Source of the DNA: Anabaena sp. PCC 7108
GTDB taxonomy: Bacteria > Cyanobacteriota > Cyanobacteriia > Cyanobacteriales > Nostocaceae
DNA length: 64,000 bases
Direction of reading: 5' to 3'
NCBI RefSeq assembly: GCF_000332135.1
Contig: NZ_KB235896.1
Coordinates: 5,029,356-5,093,355 of the forward strand
A program made the translations under genes and the position numbers. The notes under the pieces are model-generated. The model had not been told where the DNA came from, made no database searches, and saw only the letters and a list, made by a program, of their open reading frames with translations. Positions 62,801-64,000 of this stretch are shown piece after piece. Position 1 is the first letter of the stretch. Each line of letters opens with the position of its first letter.

Positions 62801-63658
62801 TTTTTACATCAAGACGGCATCTATCGTTGGGTATATGATCAAGGTAAAGTCGTCTGGGATGAAGCGGGTAATCCTCTGGAACTAGTTGGCTACTGGGCAG
62901 ATATTACCACTCGCAAGCAATTAGAACAAGAACTAAGAGTAGCATTAGAGACAGAGAAAGAACTCAATGAACTTAAATCCCGCTTTATTTCCATGACTTC
63001 TCACGAATTCCGCACACCCTTGAGTACTATCCTTTCTTCTTCTGAGTTGCTAGAACACTATAGCCACAAATGGACACATGAAAAACAACTTACTCATCTG
63101 CACCGCATTCAAGCGGCTGTAAACCGGATGACAGAAATGTTAAACGATATTTTGGTGATTGGCAAAGGAGAAGCAGGAAAACTAGAATACAGACCATTAT
63201 TATTTGATTTAGTCAAATACTGCCGTCAGCTAGTGGAAGAAGTAAGTTTGAATTTAAAAAGCCAACATTTAGTATATTTTAGTAGTCCATATGAATCTGT
63301 ATGTTGCTATATGGATGAAAAATTACTAGGGCATATTCTTAATAACTTACTCTCCAATGCGCTCAAATATTCCCCAGATGGCAGTTTGGTGAATTTCACT
63401 CTCACTTGTCAAGACGGGCAAGCAGTATTTGAAATTAAAGACCAGGGAATTGGCATTCCCGAAGAGGATATGCCCCGATTATTTGAATCTTTTCATCGCG
63501 CTAGAAATGTCGGTAATATTTTAGGAACTGGATTAGGACTAGCAATTGTTAAAAAGTGTGTAGATATTCACCAAGGTACAATTTATGTTAATACTCTACC
63601 AGGAGTTGGCAGCAGTTTTACTGTTACTTTACCATTAAAACAATATCATATGAGGTAA
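59822..63658 (+). CDS. Hybrid-free sensor histidine kinase with CBS pair and seven PAS domains
   Basis: The 1278-residue protein has two CBS domains (about 15-140), then about seven PAS/PAC units (about 160-1035). The units include a LOV-like sixth PAS that has GQNFLLIQ where photoactive LOV domains have a Cys after the Asn. HisKA follows (SRFISMTSHEFRTPLSTIL, phospho-His near 1065), then HATPase (NALKYSPDG, DQGIGIP, GTGLGLAIV). There are no membrane helices, so it is probably soluble and senses ligands or redox by PAS and adenylate-type ligands by CBS. It phosphorylates a response regulator, likely the one encoded 3 bp downstream. GGAGG is absent and the start is the first ATG. Confidence 0.9.
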   Translation: MQASPHHFLLQSLESVIDLSPLTVALETPILDAIALMAAKSQGVLVKSASDVVGCLTQQDIVRLVATGTDLKTAQVAEVMQKSVIKLNIHTIKTLDSVISWLCQPQFQLIAVVDEDGEIIGTITPESICLALSVVEAEISNPRFVSSCPIVEHQLLQSPQILQLIIDTIPHSIFWKDINSVFLGCNRNFAKMVDFDNPENIIGKTDYDLLSNHEEAQFYCVSDAEIMRTNQPQYQTITPKQQADGSQMWLETNKVPLYNTKGEVVGIFGTLENITERKQAQDALKISEERFRNLVETSSDWIWEVDENCIYTYVSPKVRDILGYEPQEVLGKTPFELMPPAEAERVMQIFAPIAAERQSFKCLENTNCHQDGHLVVLETNGLPIFDVEGRFRGYRGIDRDITARKQEAAALWETQQQLHAILDNLPAVMYLLDTENKYLLVNRQYEKLFKTTQDQVVGKSVYDIWSDDIAKAFAVSNSQVIAGGIPLESEEVVPHEDGLHTYWSVKFPLKDANGVSYAICGISTDITDRKRTQEELYKSEESFRLLVEGVKDYAIYMLDQEGLVRSWNSGAECITGYQAAEIIGQNFSCFFPPEDVVNSLPKQQLDIAAGNGRCECESVFVRKDGSYFWANCILTALRDQTGQLRGFSKVTRDITERKLAEKSLLRLLKAIESTSDAVSIADISGQLSYVNSAFIDIFDYTESQLNADEGLSTNFHTKEVFKRVIETVHRGESWRGEVIMQSRSGESVHIDLRTDAIKDDTGMIVSVVSIYTDITQRKLIEEGLRLRDRAIAASSNGIVIADVTSPDSSIIYVNPAFERLTGYSADEVIGQNFLLIQSSDINQPGLQELSNAMQLGQDCTVILRNSCQDGSIFWHELNISPVYDADGYLTHYIGIQTDITERQQTETALLVSQERLQYLLTCSPAVIYASKAYEDFGAIFISENVQAMIGYEAREFTQSSDFWFSHIHPEDAPKVIAELSRVLGQTEYTLEYRFLHQDGIYRWVYDQGKVVWDEAGNPLELVGYWADITTRKQLEQELRVALETEKELNELKSRFISMTSHEFRTPLSTILSSSELLEHYSHKWTHEKQLTHLHRIQAAVNRMTEMLNDILVIGKGEAGKLEYRPLLFDLVKYCRQLVEEVSLNLKSQHLVYFSSPYESVCCYMDEKLLGHILNNLLSNALKYSPDGSLVNFTLTCQDGQAVFEIKDQGIGIPEEDMPRLFESFHRARNVGNILGTGLGLAIVKKCVDIHQGTIYVNTLPGVGSSFTVTLPLKQYHMR

Positions 63659-63661
63659 ATT

Positions 63662-64000
63662 ATGCCTAAAATTTTAATAATTGAAGATGAAGAATCCGTT
63701 CGTGAAAATATTTTAGATTTATTAGAAGCTGAGAATTTCCAAACGATTGCTGCTGCTAATGGCAAAATCGGATTAAATTTAGCTACATCCGAAATACCAG
63801 ATTTAATTTTATGTGACATGATGATGCCAGAATTGGATGGCTATGGTGTATTAACAGCTTTACGAAAAGAGTCATTAACTGCGGCAATTCCCTTTATTTT
63901 TTTGACTGCCAAATCTGCCAAATCTGACTTTCGTCAAGGTATGGATATGGGTGCAGATGACTATCTAACTAAGCCATTCACCCGGTCTGAATTATTGAAT
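63662..64000 (+). CDS. Response regulator receiver protein (cut by window edge)
   Basis: The 113 visible residues form a receiver domain: KILIIEDEESVRENI (acid pocket Glu-Asp), LILCDMMMPELDGYGVL (phospho-acceptor Asp near residue 52), PFIFLTAKS (Thr) and GADDYLTKPF (Lys near 103). The output domain, if any, lies off the right edge. It begins 3 bp after the kinase stop codon, so it is co-transcribed and probably its partner. Confidence 0.92.
   Translation, partial: MPKILIIEDEESVRENILDLLEAENFQTIAAANGKIGLNLATSEIPDLILCDMMMPELDGYGVLTALRKESLTAAIPFIFLTAKSAKSDFRQGMDMGADDYLTKPFTRSELLN

Noticed and set aside
1-64000. tRNA genes or phage integration sites
   Set aside because: No T-loop-like GGTTCGAATCC sequence or paired acceptor stems were noticed, and no integrase gene is present.

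Overview
The window looks like chromosomal DNA of a filamentous, probably heterocyst-forming cyanobacterium (Nostoc/Anabaena-like). The indicators are psbU (photosystem II extrinsic protein), btpA (photosystem I biogenesis), a Tic20-like protein, a PucC/BCD-type pigment transporter, cyanobacteria-specific DUF3120 and DUF512 proteins, frequent GCGATCGC octamers (for example at 31368), seven-base tandem repeats in many gaps, and low overall GC. No tRNA, rRNA, CRISPR array, intact insertion sequence or prophage was recognised.

Region 1 (1-28990, all minus strand) is a polysaccharide assembly and export locus of about 29 kb. Read in the direction of transcription it runs: GT4 glycosyltransferase, a zinc-ribbon-like small protein, Wzm permease, Wzt ATPase with a C-terminal substrate domain, hexapeptide acetyltransferase, GT2, sulfotransferase-like protein, GT10 fucosyltransferase-like protein, pyruvyl transferase, GT-A enzyme, GT4, two GT2, a second pyruvyl transferase, two more GT2, a tandem pair of secreted RTX calcium-binding proteins, four proteins dominated by GT4 enzymes around a Wzy-like polymerase, another GT4, a YdcF-like protein, a WcaF-like acetyltransferase, and the N-terminal part of a Wzc/Wzz-like chain-length protein cut by the window edge. 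The set suggests a complex surface glycan that may carry acetyl, pyruvyl, fucosyl and sulfate groups. Parts of both the Wzy/Wzc route and the ABC (Wzm/Wzt) route are present.

Region 2 (29706-47144) is mostly housekeeping: cinA, glyA, a small Cys-containing protein, a Tic20-like protein, a fumarylacetoacetase-family enzyme, rpsF, a coiled-coil protein, a STAS protein, a DedA protein, argG, a lone GT2, a three-gene group (medium-chain dehydrogenase, inositol-monophosphatase-like enzyme, BCD/PucC transporter), a DEAD-box helicase and rimO. Region 3 (48185-64000) holds btpA, a VKOR-thioredoxin fusion, nadB, psbU, a DUF3120 protein, uppP, a PDZ/radical-SAM DUF512 protein, a GHL10-type secreted glycoside-hydrolase-like protein, a CBS/multi-PAS histidine kinase, and the start of its likely partner response regulator.

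The gaps are rich in non-coding mobile or repetitive DNA. Three short elements have GGCGTTGC-type ends and 8-bp target duplications, and one further element has a 5-bp duplication. There is also a 103-bp element with perfect 13-bp terminal repeats, two copies of a TATAGCA-ended element, several fold-back sequences, and many heptanucleotide arrays. The most striking arrays are (GGGGATT)7 and (GCACCCT)12, side by side between dedA and argG and G-rich on opposite strands. I found no clearly new defence or catalytic system. The best candidates for follow-up are the sulfotransferase/acetyltransferase/Wzt coupled module, the embedded RTX pair, and the short mobile elements.
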